A DNA stretch of 64,000 nucleotides from Ceratopteris richardii. Taxonomy: Eukaryota; Streptophyta; Polypodiopsida; Polypodiales; Pteridaceae. Below, piece by piece: positions 37,264 to 50,200 of this stretch (position 1 is the first letter of the stretch; each line of letters opens with the position of its first letter). The stretch spans positions 121,699,722 to 121,763,721 of the forward strand of contig CM035423.1 in the NCBI GenBank assembly GCA_020310875.1. The letters are read 5' to 3'. Below the pieces are notes generated by a model. That model had not been told where the DNA came from. It did not search any database and saw only the letters and a program-made list of their open reading frames with translations. The position numbers and the translations under genes are program-made.

Positions 37264-38927
37264 ATATGTATGTGTGTGTATATATGTCTGTGCATGTAAC
37301 ACTACATCATAACAAACGAGAACAAAGACATGTTCTCTTTTTTATTTGAGAGGAAATGCACAAAATGTTGAGAAAAAGGGTCATTTTCATATTCCACAAT
37401 GGAAAAAATTATTTCTTTTTCAATTAGTACCACGAAAAACCACCATTTTGAAGGAGTAGATTTATGAAGAAGCTAGCTAAATTATATCTAGTGCCAGAAA
37501 AGGCCACCCAATGATTGAGTACCTCCTAGTAGAGTTTCCAATTTCAAAAAGTAGTGGCAATAAATCCAAAAAAGGGAAATACAATCTCTTGATATAGTGC
37601 TTGGCACTCGATGAGAGATTTATGTTCTCATTCTTATTAAAAATTTGAATTATTCAACATGTAAAAATAAAATACACTTTTTGAGGCTCAATATATATAA
37701 TATCCCATCATTTGACACTAGTACAGACATTGGGGGAGCTTTTCTACATACTTCTATTCTAGCTCACCAAGTTGTTCCAATTGCCACTTCAAGAATATGA
37801 ACTTAATCAGCCATAAATGTAAAGCAAACCACACGCCAATCCAACACAAATGCATAGAATGTTAAGTGGGCTAAGCACAAATAACAAAAACTTTGATCCT
37901 TATATTCCAATAATCAAATCATTACAAAAGTATATGTCTAAAGTTCAACAACCCTTTTACAATAGAAGCTGATCATATAATTGCTTGGCCTCATGCATAG
38001 CATCATCTTCAGGGACTTGAGAAGTCTTCAAAGCCTTTTCTTGCTCTAGAAATGGCTCCTCAAGGTCATCGATGTCTGTTGCCTCCTCTGTCAGTGCTGG
38101 CATGGGCTCTCTTGATGTAGGCTAGAATCTCTCTGTGTCAGTTATTTGCTTCTTCCCAACCTCTTGCTCCTCGTCTAGGCATTCATTCAAGCCATTAATC
38201 AGCATCCTAATGAAGCTAACTTGGGATTCATCCTTCTCTACAGCAATGCAGTGCCTGAACATTTTAAGTGCATATGTGTGTGATGTCCCTAAAAATAAAC
38301 AAATCAATTAGAGGTGATGCCAAAAGAGTGTCAATGAGCAACAGTGCAAATAGAAGTACCCATGCCAGAGAATAATTCCAATATCCAATCATCATCATTA
38401 GAGAACAATTGGATTAACTTCATTATAGGCTTTTGGGGCTTCTGATAAGGACTAACCAATGTCTTGTTCCCTACCACATGATGAAGCTTCTTTGTAACTA
38501 CAGGGAACATTAGCACATTTGAAATTCCATTCTCACTACAATGTTCCCTGATTCTTCTTCTACTAACTTCATCATAGTACCCAACTATAAGGCACTCGGT
38601 AGCACTAACAAGCCTATGTCCTAGGGTTTGATTTACATTTGTCTTTACCCTGTGAATTTAAAATTATAAAAACAATGTAACATGTAATTTCAAGATAGAG
38701 ACACAAAGCAAGGACATACCATGTAAGACACTCGACAACATGACACCTTGAATTTAATGTTGTTGAGACAGAGAAGGATTTGTCCCTACTATGAAAAACC
38801 ACAATCCTCTAAAGTGGTGACATGGTCAATTCAAGAAAAGGCTGCTTGAATGGATAAAATCTTTGCAAGGAGAGACTTAAATGAATAAATAGTTAAAGCC
38901 CAACTACCATCCAACTTGTTTCAAGTC

Positions 38928-39135
38928 AATGCTTGGCATCAACTACTTATGGGAAGCTATACATAGAATCAAGTTTGTGCTAACATCTGATGCCCGGCAT
39001 CGAAAGCCTACTGAAATTCGATGCCAGGCATTAAGTTTTGACTGACTGTCGATGTTGAGCATAACAATTCTACTAACATTTGATGCTAGGCATCCACTTC
39101 TAGCATGTCTATTCCTATAATTCGATACCTCGCAT
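38928..39135. repeat. 31-bp-period GATGCC(A)GGCATC array, block 1
   Basis: Near-palindromic units such as GATGCCCGGCATC, GATGCCAGGCATT and GATGCTAGGCATC start near 38928, 38989, 39020, 39051 and 39082, about 31 bp apart. The block falls in the interval between the exons ending at 39199 and starting at 38808. Confidence 0.8.
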
Positions 39136-39927
39136 TGAATGGCACCAACTACCCGACAAACTCAATCATACTAAATTCTAATGAGCAAGAGAACTCACCC
39201 AATCACGGAAGAATATAAAGTATTCTAACAACGCTTTGTATGAGGAGGTGGTCGGGTACTCTGCTTGGACTTCACTCCATGTGAAGCACCCAAGCCTCCT
39301 CACCATCACCTCTTGAATCTTCATATAAACCTTGTGACTCCATTGTGAAGTTTAAAGCAACATGTTAAGTTACTGAAGGAGCAAGTAAAACCGATCAATG
39401 ACAAGACTCTACTTACTTATTTAGCTCTATGACCATGTCATCAAGGCTTAGGTCTTTCCTAGTACATATTGTCCTCACACAATCCTTCGTCGAATTCCTC
39501 CACCAAACCACATTTGTTTGGATCAACCATTACGAAGAATGGTACAAGGGTTGCATTGGGTTTATCTTCATCTTTTCCTTAAGATTTTGTACATGCAAAT
39601 TATGGGGCTCCCTTATCTCAAGAGGACTCCTTCCTGTATTGGGGGTCCATTGATTATGGTAATGGGGAGGTAGAAAATTTGCCCCTTCTTCACAAGCTTC
39701 CTCTTGACAATATCATTCCTAATCTTATTATGTTCTGTAAGCAATATCCTAGATGCAAGCTCTCCTCTATATGGCATCCTAAGAGTCTCAGATTTCTGTT
39801 GATTCCACATCAGTTGGCTTGGTCTTCATTTGGGGCTTCTTTTGTATGGGCTACTTGCCCTTTGACTTTATAGGTGGTGTCTTCCATTGCTGGCTTAGGA
39901 TGATATTCCCCTGTATCCATTCCAAGA

Positions 39928-40279
39928 GATCCATGGCATAGACCTAGTGGTTCAAGTTGATGCCAAGCATCAACTGGGCCACAAACTTGATGCCAGGCAT
40001 TGAGTTGGATAAGAAGCTTGATGTGAGGCATTGACCTGGCCTCCAAAATCATTGCTAGGCATCAAATTGGGTGAGGAGGTTGATGCCAGGCATCAATTTG
40101 AACCACTGGGTTGATGTCACGCATCAACCATCTAGCCCAATTTGATGCCTAGCATCGAGTTTATGGGGTAGGTCGATGCTTGGCATTGACCTCCACAGAA
40201 ATGTGATGCCTTCCATCGAGTTCAACTCAAAAGTCAATACCTGGCATTAACTTTTCTTGTAATCTCAATGCTTGGCATC
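39928..40279. repeat. 31-bp-period GATGCC(A)GGCATC array, block 2
   Basis: Eleven units start at 39959, 39989, 40020, about 40051, 40082, 40113, 40144, 40175, 40205, 40236 and 40267, a strict 30-31-bp period. The best unit is GATGCCAGGCATC (40082), an almost perfect inverted repeat. The spacers differ but keep their length. The motif is the same as in block 1, 0.8 kb away, with coding exons between. Confidence 0.9.
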
Positions 40280-40529
40280 GAGTTCCATCACTCTAAAGTT
40301 AGACAAAAATGTGATTTAGTTCAAAAAAATTACTCATTTCTAGGGTTTAAAAAAGGAATCTTTTTGGAATCTTTATTTGTTGGGTAAATTTAGGTTACCT
40401 ATGAGACATTTTGCTAGCTCCCTTCTCCATTGCTGACTTTCTGCTTTTCTTAGGATTTCTCTACTCTTTTTCTCTTTGTGCTCTATCTTGACTCATGCAT
40501 TTGAAAAATGAGCCTTAAGTCATGTGATG

Positions 40530-40537
40530 TGTTTATA
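40530..40537 (-). promoter_or_regulatory. Possible TATA box of the methyltransferase-like gene
   Basis: The minus strand reads TATAAACA about 100 bases upstream of the proposed ATG at 40430. Supported only by position and motif. Confidence 0.35.
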
Positions 40538-40549
40538 GACATTTGGTTG

Positions 40550-41970
40550 AATTGAACCAAGAACTAACTAGCTACAACTAAGTCAAGCTAGGTGTAACTT
40601 GATGGCACAATTGGACTATAGAATGGAAGTAGGAAGCAACCAATTTTAGCCAAATCATACTTGGTTATATCATATTTGGTTATATATGGGATTGAGGAAA
40701 AATAAGATATGTATTCTTTCATTACCAAATAAGATATATAATTAAATGACTCAAAACAATAGTAGACTTGGTGTTGGGGAATGTATTTTGCAAGTACTTG
40801 AATTTTTGTAGTTGTTATTCTTTGTATATAGTTGAATGAAATAAAAGGAGGCAGTTGAACTGAAAGTCCATAGAAGGCTTTCAAATCATCATTTTCAATC
40901 CATTTCAGCATCTGCTCGTGTAATTAGGACTTGCAATGCAATATTGTGGACCTCTTGATAAAAAATTGTAAAGATTACAAGAAAAATACATTTCTCATCT
41001 TTGCATGGGGAATTCCACAAAGTGTTTCCATCCTTTGGATTGATTTGATCCTCAAAACAGATAATACTTTTGTTCAAGGGATCCATTATGGGTGAGATGA
41101 GGTCTAAGTGATCTTCTATACATACAAAATTATTGTTCAATAGATCACTAAGATATGTGGTTTGGGATTGATCTAGAGATTCATCAATACATTCTTCCTT
41201 ACACATAGAATCTCTAGAGTTACAAATGGGGAATGGATCTTCATGTCACAAAAGTACTTACATAAATTCACTAAGATCTTAGCATAACCCCAAAAACTCC
41301 AAGATCTAAAAACACATCAAACTCTTAAGAGAGCATATCACATATTTTATCTCCGGAATGTATGAGTGGATTTATCAAAGAGTGCAGATGTGAAACAAAA
41401 TGCATTTAGATATTAAATACTACCCAAAAAGTGGATAATGAGGCCTATACCCATAAAAGAAGCATAAATGCTCAAGTTATAACCTTTAATTCCTTAAGTC
41501 ACTTGTGAGTAGAAAGAAATAATTATCCATGCTCTTAAGATTCATAGTTGCTCCCTACACACCATTTTAAAATTGTGCCATTATGATTCTGCAAGCTCAA
41601 AACTTCCCTCATGTCATCATCATCCCTACTTATCATGCTCTTTCCTTTTAGTCAAGACTTTCCCTTGTGTCATCTTCCAACATTTGAGTGTCCTTACTAT
41701 CAAATAATGTATTTACACATTCATTGAAACATGTTTTCATTTTCTTAGGTGCAAAATTAATATCCAAAAGACAAAATTCTAATTACATGCAAACAATTCA
41801 TCACAAAAGTCAAATGTCTTGCCATTCTTCTAATGTGCACTCATACGAAAAGATCGAGCTCATCCAATCCTTTTATCAAGATTCTTGTGTAGCTATTTAT
41901 TGAAATTGTAATCTAAGGATCATTTTAAAATGAAGGGAGTTGAAAGCTTCATGCAATGCCTCTATGTGGT
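40550..41970. other. Non-coding region
   Basis: Two minus ORFs of about 105 codons (40588-40911, 40895-41206) have no recognisable motif, and their codon content matches the local AT bias. The rest has many stops in all frames. No gene supported. Confidence 0.45.
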
Positions 41971-42990
41971 TGTTGGAATAGATGGATGGACACTTCAAGT
42001 GATGAGTTGGTACAACCAAATTCTGCTTAGTACCAGCCCTTTGTGACTTCAGATTTGATGTGTGGGCCCTCTTAGTTTTCCAATGACACCATAAAAAGTG
42101 CCTATGTACTTTGGAAATGATGTATGAAAAGACTGAATCAAATCAGACTAGTTCTAAATAGAAGAATCCAAGAAAACCTTCTATTTTTTATCATACACCT
42201 GCTACTTGTAATGCTCAGTGCTACCAGTACAGTAGGAATTGGAAAAATTACTTCTAAGGTATCTAATTAGCTAATGATTCCAAGTGGAATCACTTGAGAT
42301 GATCAACTATACACAGAGAAATCAATTTAGCAAATTAATCATCACCCCCAATTTTTTAGGACCTCTGTAGGTATTGACCAGTGAGTGCTTCAACATAGTT
42401 TTCTCCAAATTGGCTAAATTGATTTGCTTCAAACTCTGTCAACATGTAGATAATTTTGAGCTGATTCCAAGAAGCTATAGATCCTGGAATTTGGTGGAGA
42501 AATGAGTTAGATATAAGCAACAAAAGTTGACAGTGAGAAATGACTATAACAGAGATATCATAGATGAACAATGTAGATATAATGTATTAATGAACAATGT
42601 TGTACAAGATCATAGGCTTGGTAATCATAGCCTTATCATAAAGAGTGTAGGCTATAGTTTAGGTCTTACACATAAGTAAAAATGACAATGGAGAGCTCTG
42701 GAAATGATCACTCTAACTCTGACTTTTTCAAGTGGGTTTATATACATGTTCCATTCAAATTTGAATTTGAATTCAACTTTTGGCTCTCTCTAAAAGTGAA
42801 CCTTCATTCTAGGAGATATTCCCTCAATGTAGTTGTTATTTTCTTAACTAACAAGTCCACAACTTTTGGGTAGGTGATACAAATATTCTCAAGTCAAAAA
42901 ATTAATGACTTTTACAAAGGTGAAGAGACAATGATAAGATGATTGCTCTCAAAGAAGCTCTCAAAAAGCTTTCTTGGTTCTCTGCATCAT
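41971..42990 (-). repeat. Solo LTR distantly related to family A
   Basis: It aligns in order with the family-A LTR at 4725-5786: TGTTGGAATAGATGGATGG at the left tip, GATGAGTTGGTACAACCAA, TACTTTGGAAATGATGTATG, the ATTTGAATTTGAATTCAA block, TATA box near 42740 and AGGAGATATTCCCTCA. No primer site or gag lies to the left, so it is a solo LTR. The right end is fuzzy. Confidence 0.65.
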
Positions 42991-44354
42991 TAAGTAATCT
43001 TCCAAGTTTAAATCATCTTCATGTCCATAGTCCTCCGGGTGCATCTTCTGTGTTGAAAATCTCCCTCGAACAATCTCATAACTATGAAGGAGTCTAGCAT
43101 ATCTTCAATGTCTTGAAACAACGAAATATATAAAACAAAGAACTCAGTCAAATACCTTAAAATGTGAGGTAAAGAAAATTTGGCTCTTCCTTCAACAAAA
43201 AATTGGAAAGTAAAAGAAATTGAATCTCAAAAGAATACCATCAGGATTTTGGAAGCTCAACCCTAAAATACATTGATCATATTCAAATAGAACTTTTGAT
43301 TATAGGAGTTCCTAATTTGTAATTCATCATAAACGTAGCACACGTTATCTTTTATATATCCATGTTTATAGCTCTATGATTATATGCATCAAAACATATT
43401 TGATGATCTGGGAAGTAAACCAGATTCAAGGTTGTTACGGGCTTAAGAAATCTTGTTTTTCTGTGAGATTAAAGAATTCAATATTTAATACTTTTCATAT
43501 CAAGCACATCATTAATGTTTCCATAATAACACAAAGGCTGTGAGGGTGACAAAACAACTAATACTTCAAACATATATGCTTGAAGAAACTAGAAGACAAC
43601 TTGTGCAGTAATATATATAACCACATAATGCACCTGAAATAAGCTCGATCTCCTCAGTATGTTTCTTCGATTTCTCTAGATTTTCTATGGCAGGAAGTTA
43701 CTTGAGATGAGTGAAGCGAACATAGAAGTCCTACGTATATATACGTTTCAGATATGAATGAAACATTCCAACATGACCATCACATCTAATCAGTAGCTTG
43801 AGGAGAGACATGCTCAATAGTAAACCATCCAAATCTATCTATTACTATTCGCATAGTTGAGGTGTAATTCATATATATACCAATAGAAAGCCGAATCTCT
43901 CATAGAATAGACTTATCTAAAAGAAGTTCTTTGAAAATTATGGAAAATGTTTTCTGAACATTGAGCGAGCTTGTTATCACAAAATTCATCCTTCACATTT
44001 CATTACTTTATCTTGATCATAGGCTTCCTCGATTATTGTTGAATTGATATCTTACTGAGTTTTTCTCTCCTCATTAGCTTTTGAATTTTCTCGCAAAACA
44101 AAATCACCATCATCATCTTGGATCGGTTCTACTCTGATTCCAATTGTATCATTCCTCCAATCATGATCTCGTAATCACATGAATACAAGGAAACCTTCAT
44201 TATAGAAATTAGATAAGGCAATAAATGGAATGCTCAAGATTGAGTTACTCTCAGTTGAAAAATCAAATACAAGATAGTAACTCATCTTCATGAATCAATA
44301 TAATCAATAGCTTCAAGATGAAGCCTCATTCACCCGACCAACCCCGCACTCATC
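42991..44354. other. Unassigned region with a primer-site-like motif
   Basis: The minus strand at about 44153-44139 reads TTGGAATCAGAGTAG, one or two changes from the copia primer site, which suggests an old LTR edge. No Gag or Pol motifs are found on either side. Otherwise nothing recognisable. Confidence 0.3.
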
Positions 44355-44580
44355 TCAATCCCAATCACAATCACAATCACAATGTCAATCCCAATGACAA
44401 TCTCAATCTCAATCCCAGAAGCAAAAAATGATCGTGATCAATGTATGACCATCCCTAGCTCTCAGTCTTCATCTTTGGATCACCCCTTCCACCAGTGCAT
44501 GACCGATTCTCGAGCGATCACAATCTCATTCACACTCACACTTGCAATCACACTCACGGTCATAATCTTAATCACAATCT
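44355..44580. repeat. (CAATC)-based hexamer repeats, two blocks
   Basis: CAATCACAATCACAATC-type hexamers at 44355-44415, and CACTCACACTTGCAATCACAC-type repeats at 44518-44582. Inverse-like GATTGAGAGTGAGAGTGAG repeats stand at 45011-45055, so the two could pair. Confidence 0.7.
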
Positions 44581-45296
44581 CAAATTTTTTTGGTTCACAT
44601 TGTCTTCTATGATCAAGATAAGTGATCTACCATTACTTATGTGAATACATGAACTATTTGTAATTGATTTGGGTAGCATCTCTAAAATTCATTCCAACTC
44701 TAGGATAGATTTCTTTTAAGGGAGATAGAAATTTTCTAGTATCATCCATGCACAATTTCATATTGTCATATGCTTCTGAGATTCAATTTGGTTTCTATGT
44801 TTTGGGATTACAGTTGTGCATGTATTGGATCTCCATCTTCATACACTGCATAAAAGTGCATGTGCAAATTTGCTCATGTGGATCGTCACTTCATATGCAA
44901 GACTCATAAAGCAATCAAGATTTATATGATGCACACATGCACATGATCCGTTTCACCAAGTAAGTTTGTTTCCTCATGTTACACATAGAAATCAGAGAAT
45001 TACTTTGTGATTGAGAGTGAGAGTGAGACTCTGATTGAGAGTGCGAGTGTGAAAGACATTGTGATAGCTCGGGGGTGGTTGGGAGGTAGAGGCTTCATCA
45101 AGAAGCTATTTCCAAAGCTATTGTAACCATTGATTCACATATATAATATCAGAATTCCTCTTTCTCTAAATCATATCGTTACTACTCTTCTGCATCAAGT
45201 TTTCTCTTATCTTGTGCAATCTCTACATTTTTCTTTCCTCTGTTATTCCTAAGTGATCAAAAGTTTTTGATTGTTGATAGGTTGTGATTAAGGAAA

Positions 45297-45335
45297 ATGT
45301 TACACATACACATAGACATACACTTACACTTACAC

Positions 45336-45396
<61 letters not shown>

Positions 45397-45401
45397 TACG
45401 C

Positions 45402-45432
<31 letters not shown>

Positions 45433-45560
45433 TACAAATAAAAATACATATACACATACACATACACATACACAACACATACACATACAAACATACACAT
45501 ACACAGATACACACATACACACATAGATAAACATAAATATACACACATGCACAAATATGG
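45297..45560. repeat. (CACATA)n microsatellite
   Basis: A nearly pure ACACAT hexamer repeat for about 180 bp, then a degenerate tail. The long ORFs across it are repeat artefacts. Confidence 0.95.
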
Positions 45561-46221
45561 ATATATACTTACATATGCATATATGCACATACACAAAGAT
45601 TCACACATATAATACGAATGAATGACACAAGTAAAGTAATAAATCACATGTTAAAGCAAAATTATAAAAACAATCATTAGTAATTTTCAATTCTATAGTT
45701 CACTTCAATAAATCATATTTTTCCTTTTTAGGAGGTTTTTTCCCTCAGCTTGTATATATGCTATAATGCTAATGGGTCACTTATCTTTGTATATTCACTT
45801 GGTAAGACATTAAGTACTCTGTTGTGATCCGAGCTTCTTTTTCTTCCTTGTGTTGTTCACTTGCATTTGAAGGCCTTAAGAATTGGTATCATATTAGGTC
45901 ACCGCTTCATCTAGGGCATCATCGAAACCCCTCCAATCATAGTCTAAATATCACATGAAAATTGATGAGCATACTCAGGGTGATTAGAAGTTCAAAACAA
46001 CTTCATTTGTTATGAGCTTCTTTTGGCCTCGGAACGTACTAGCGTGATGCTTATGTAGGAAATTTTGTCTCTTTGTGCCAAACATATATATAGGTTTTGG
46101 TTCGCTAGTACAAGTGCCTTGATGTCTTCTACAAGTTTAGAAGAGCTCGAAAGGCTAGTTTTGTTCAATGTTTTAAGATATAATAATTTTCCTTTGCATC
46201 AAGGCATTTTAGTTAGTGGCC

Positions 46222-47260
46222 ATGGCTGAAAGCAATGATGTATGCCCTATGCTGGCTATTGAGGACAAGTAGGATTTTGATAATTACCCCTTATGGGAAT
46301 ATATGATGTGTCATGTATTAGTGCAAAAGTTATGTGGAATATTGTGGAAGGTGTTGAAAAATGGCCTACTACACCTAGAAATACAATTATTGAAGGTGAT
46401 GCAGATGGCATTAAAGATGACGATCTTCAAATTCATGTTTGTGTTCTGGTTCCTTTTGCACCTACTAAAGAACAAGTTCAATGGGATGGTACAGATGCTC
46501 AAGCAGATTCATTGATAGCTTTGTCTCTCAAATGTGCCATTATCCCTCATATTCTCTCATGAAAAATAGCAAAGGATTCTTGGGATACACATACCACTTT
46601 ATACTAGGAAAAAATGAGGACCTTGTTGCTTACCTCTTAAAACGATTGCAGAGTGAGCATATGAACAAACGAGATTCTATGGACAATTTTTTGACAAAGA
46701 TCAAAGATTTGAAAGAGTAGTTGATCTTTATAGATAAATTCTTTCAAGATAGTTCACTTGTGCAGACCATTCTTACTGGTCTTCAAGATTCATATCATAG
46801 TTTTGCTTCCTTCTACTCTTTAGTTGATGATGAAAGGCAATCCAAATGCCTTGATATCTAAGGCATTAGTCTTTGTGTTTTCAAGAAGATCAGTCCAGGT
46901 AGAACATGTCTATTATGCATGTTGTAGATCAAGCTTTCTTAGTTAATATAAAGGTAAAAGGTAAATGGAGCCCATCTACTATTAAGAAAAAGTATGCTAA
47001 TGTTTCACAATCCAGGAAGGAAGACAAGGATAAGAAGAAAACAAAAGAGTAGAAAAAAATCAAAAAAATATTATGAAGGAAATGATCGTGTCATGAAGTG
47101 TTGTCTAAAACAGGGTACAAAAGAGGCAAAAAAAAAAGGTGAGAATGGTTGTTTGAGAGGCATCTGCATCTAAAACAAAGTCTACAATATCTTGTGTAGA
47201 ATGAAGAATGGATGTTTACTACTATTTGCAGCTATGACCTATATTATCATGAACACTCTA
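46222..47260 (+). pseudogene. Copia family D gag, frameshifted
   Basis: ATG 46222 gives MAESNDVCPMLAIEDK, then TAG, then DFDNYPLWEYMMCHVLVQK. A one-base shift near 46330 moves Gag to the frame with WNIVEGVEKWPTTPRN, KEQVQWDGTDAQADSLIALS and CAIIPHILS. Another change leads to LKRLQSEHMNKRDSMDNFLT. After 46720 the frame is broken repeatedly. A Lys-rich stretch at about 46960-47080 probably corresponds to the nucleocapsid region. No intact zinc knuckle is seen. Confidence 0.82.
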
Positions 47261-47269
47261 TAGTAGACT

Positions 47270-50200
47270 TACATGTGTGGTACTTTGACAGTGGGTCCAC
47301 CAAACAGATTACCTCATAGTGTAGCTTCTTCACTTCACTTGAGCCTTCTGGAATACTGTCACATGTGCTAAGAGCTCCTCTTATCCTATAAAGGGAGTTG
47401 GTACGATCATTCTAATAATTGTTGATGATAGTTCTTTCACATTTTCAAATGCTTTGTTTAAACTAGAGATCAAGAAAAATCCATTGTCAATTTTAGCATT
47501 AGTCAAGATTGGCTTGGTTAGCAAATTTGTTGATGACAGATGTACAATTCATGATTTGTCAAGTGGCGAATTATTATTGCTTTTGGAATTTTATGTCATG
47601 GGATATATAATCTCATAGACTATGCAAAATCTATGAACGATGCAACATGTGTAGCTAATTACCAAGTCGATAATCATGATACAACGGGTATGTGTAAAAC
47701 GCAACCTTACCTAAACCTAGGGATTGGCAAGGCTATCTCAAATGCAAAGTTTTGGCATGCATAATTTGTTCATCTAAATTTTTCTAGTTTTCTACACCTG
47801 TAGAAATCTAAAATGGTGTCCTCTTTGCCCAAAGTTGAGGAAACTTGTAAAAATGTTTGTGAAGGCTGTATTTTGGGCAAAATGCAATGTTCCCCCTTCC
47901 TAAAAGATGGTTTAGTTTGAGCAACTCATAAATTGCATCTTGTTCATAGTGATGTTTGTGGTCCTATGCAGACACTTTCTTTTGGAAACTAAGTTTACTT
48001 CTTGACTTTTATTGATGATTTTTTGAGGCATGCATGGGTGTATCCATTGAAAAAAAATGTTCTAAGTGTTTATGTGCTTCAAACAATCTTTGGCTTTGGT
48101 TGAAAATCTCTTAGCATATAAATTGGGCACCCTCCATTCTGATCGAGGGGAGGAATACATGTTTTCTAATTTTAGTGCATTTTTGGCTGAATGTGGGATA
48201 AAACAACACTACCATAGACACCTCAAAAAAATGGATTTCTTTGAAAGAAAGAACAAGTCTCTCATGGAGATGGCGAGATATACTTAATAGGTGTCCCACC
48301 AAAGCATTGTAGTCTATCACTTCATATGAGGCTTGGCATTGTTGCAAGCCATCTATTTCTCATCTACATGTCTTTGGTTGTCTAGCATATGCAATTACAT
48401 GATGCACTTGTTGATGAGAGAGCAGATATATAGGAGACAAAAACTATACCTAGTTGGTGCAACATTTGCGAGATAGAAACTTAGATGCATCTTTATCATA
48501 TTATAATCATTCATGCTCTCATAGTGCTTCTTTTGCATCAGGTTGCTAAAAAATTATTGCTATGTTTTGGCCTTGAAGACTACAAACCCATTGTTACTCC
48601 CTTGGAAACAAGTTTACAATTGAGTCTTCATGAAATGTCTTCTGACTTTAATGCATTTCTGGATGAAAATGGGATAAAACATCAATGTACAAGCCCATAT
48701 ACACCTCAACAGAATGGAGTTGTTGAACGGAAGAATAGGTCACTCATGGAGGTGGTGACGTTTAGTGTCAAGAGTTAGGCTCTAACACAGTTTCTAGCTT
48801 GAGTTTATTATGTGTACATTGTATGTACTTAACAGGTGTCCCACTAAAGCATTGCAGTCTATCACTCCATATGAGGCTTGGCATGGCTGTAAGCCATCTG
48901 TTGCTCACCTACATGTTTTTGATTGTCTAGCATATGCATTAGTGCTTGAACAACAATGTGGGAAATTGGATGATAAAGCAGTGAAACGTATTTTTGTTGG
49001 GTACAGTTATGAAAACAAAGGCTATCATCTATATCATCCACATGCTAAACGCATTTTGGTTAGCCACAATGTTGTTTTTGTGGAAGATGTTATTCAACCA
49101 TTACTTTCATGTACTAAGGAGACATCAATTAGCTGCAAAGACATGCATGATACTTTGATGCATCTTTTTACAGGTGGAGAGTCTAGTGCTGGTCCTAATG
49201 AGGCAACTTCTGAGCCTTTACGAGTTTCACGTGATGTAGATCATTCCATTTGAGATGCACATTTACATGATGCACTTGTTGATGAGAGACCAAATATTGA
49301 AGAGGAAAAAATTATGCTAAAATGGCTCGTGCCGACTTCACTAAACAACAAATTAGATGCACCTCTATCATATCATACTCGTTCTGGCTCTCATAAGCTT
49401 CTTTTGCATCAGATTGCTATGCTATGACTACCTCTAGTCTCTATGATGAGAATAAGCCTGTTTCGTTTGATGAAGCAAAAAAATTCAGAAAATTGGATGG
49501 TTGCTATGCAATCTAAATATGATGCTATCATGAAAAATTGTACCTCATCTTTATGTGACTTGCCTTCTAGCAAGAAGGCCATTGGCACTAAGTGGGTATA
49601 CAAGCTGAAGCATAAGCTTGATGGAATAATTGACAAGTATAAGGCTCGACTTGTTGCAAAGGATTATGCTGAAGAAAGAGGCATTGATTTTGATGAGACC
49701 TTTGTTCCTACATGTCCAATGGCTATTGTTCGTAGCATCTGTGCACTTGTAGCTCATCATTGTTGGAATGTACATCAGTTGTACATTAAAATTGTATTTC
49801 TACATGGTGACTTGCATGAAGAAGTGTATGTTTTTCAGCCATGTGGCTTTGTGCAAAAAGGGCATGAAAACCAATTGTGTAGGTTGAAAAAGGTATTATA
49901 TGGTTTGAAACAAGCACAACGTGCTTGATATGAAAAGATATATGCCGATCTCATTGCACATGGGTTTGAGAACAATCCAACTAAGAGCACCTTATATGTT
50001 AAGAATGCCAATGATGCGCTTATGATCATTGTTGTCTATGTGGATGACATGCTGGTCCCTGGTCCTATTAAGAAGCATATTGCTGATTTTAATGATGATT
50101 TTCATGCCACATTTGAGATGTCAGATTTGGGGCACTTGTATCATTATTTGGGCATGCAATTTATGCAAGTTGATGGCAAAATAGCTTTATGTCAAACAAA

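Larger units (their letters stand above)
37957..40430 (-). pseudogene. Intron-containing DNA N4/N6-methyltransferase-like gene (possible ParB-like N-terminus), decayed
   Basis: Spliced minus-strand gene. Exons supported by consensus splice sites: 39330-39199 (ends RDW, then GTGAGT), 38808-38720, 38649-38360 and 38288-37957, with introns of 68-71 bp around the last two. Joined, they give an AdoMet-methyltransferase core: GHRLVSATECLIVGYYDEV, NKTLVSPYQKPQKP, then motif I ILELFSGMGTS split by an intron, and CIAVEKDESQ (acidic residue that holds AdoMet ribose). This order is that of class-beta N4/N6 DNA methyltransferases. The catalytic D/S-PP-Y/W motif was not found and should lie before 38808. 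Upstream pieces at 39805-39417 (YRGELASRILLTEHNKIRND, IREPHNLHVQNLKEKMKINP) faintly resemble a ParB-like domain. A first exon from ATG 40430 (MEKGASKMSH, then GTAACC) is possible. Damage: frameshift near 39615, TAA near 39530, TAG at 38122. Beyond the TAG the frame continues acidic and open to TAA at 37957. Confidence 0.7.

Noticed and set aside
38928..40279. CRISPR array
   Set aside because: Regular 31-bp spacing of a palindromic motif recalls CRISPR, but the repeats are short and degenerate, no cas genes are present and the setting is a plant nuclear genome.
40588..41206. Two ~105-codon minus ORFs upstream of the methyltransferase-like gene
   Set aside because: No recognisable motif; they overlap in different frames and are likely chance ORFs.
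45223..45647. Cys/Val- and Thr/His-rich ORFs
   Set aside because: Products of the (CACATA)n microsatellite.
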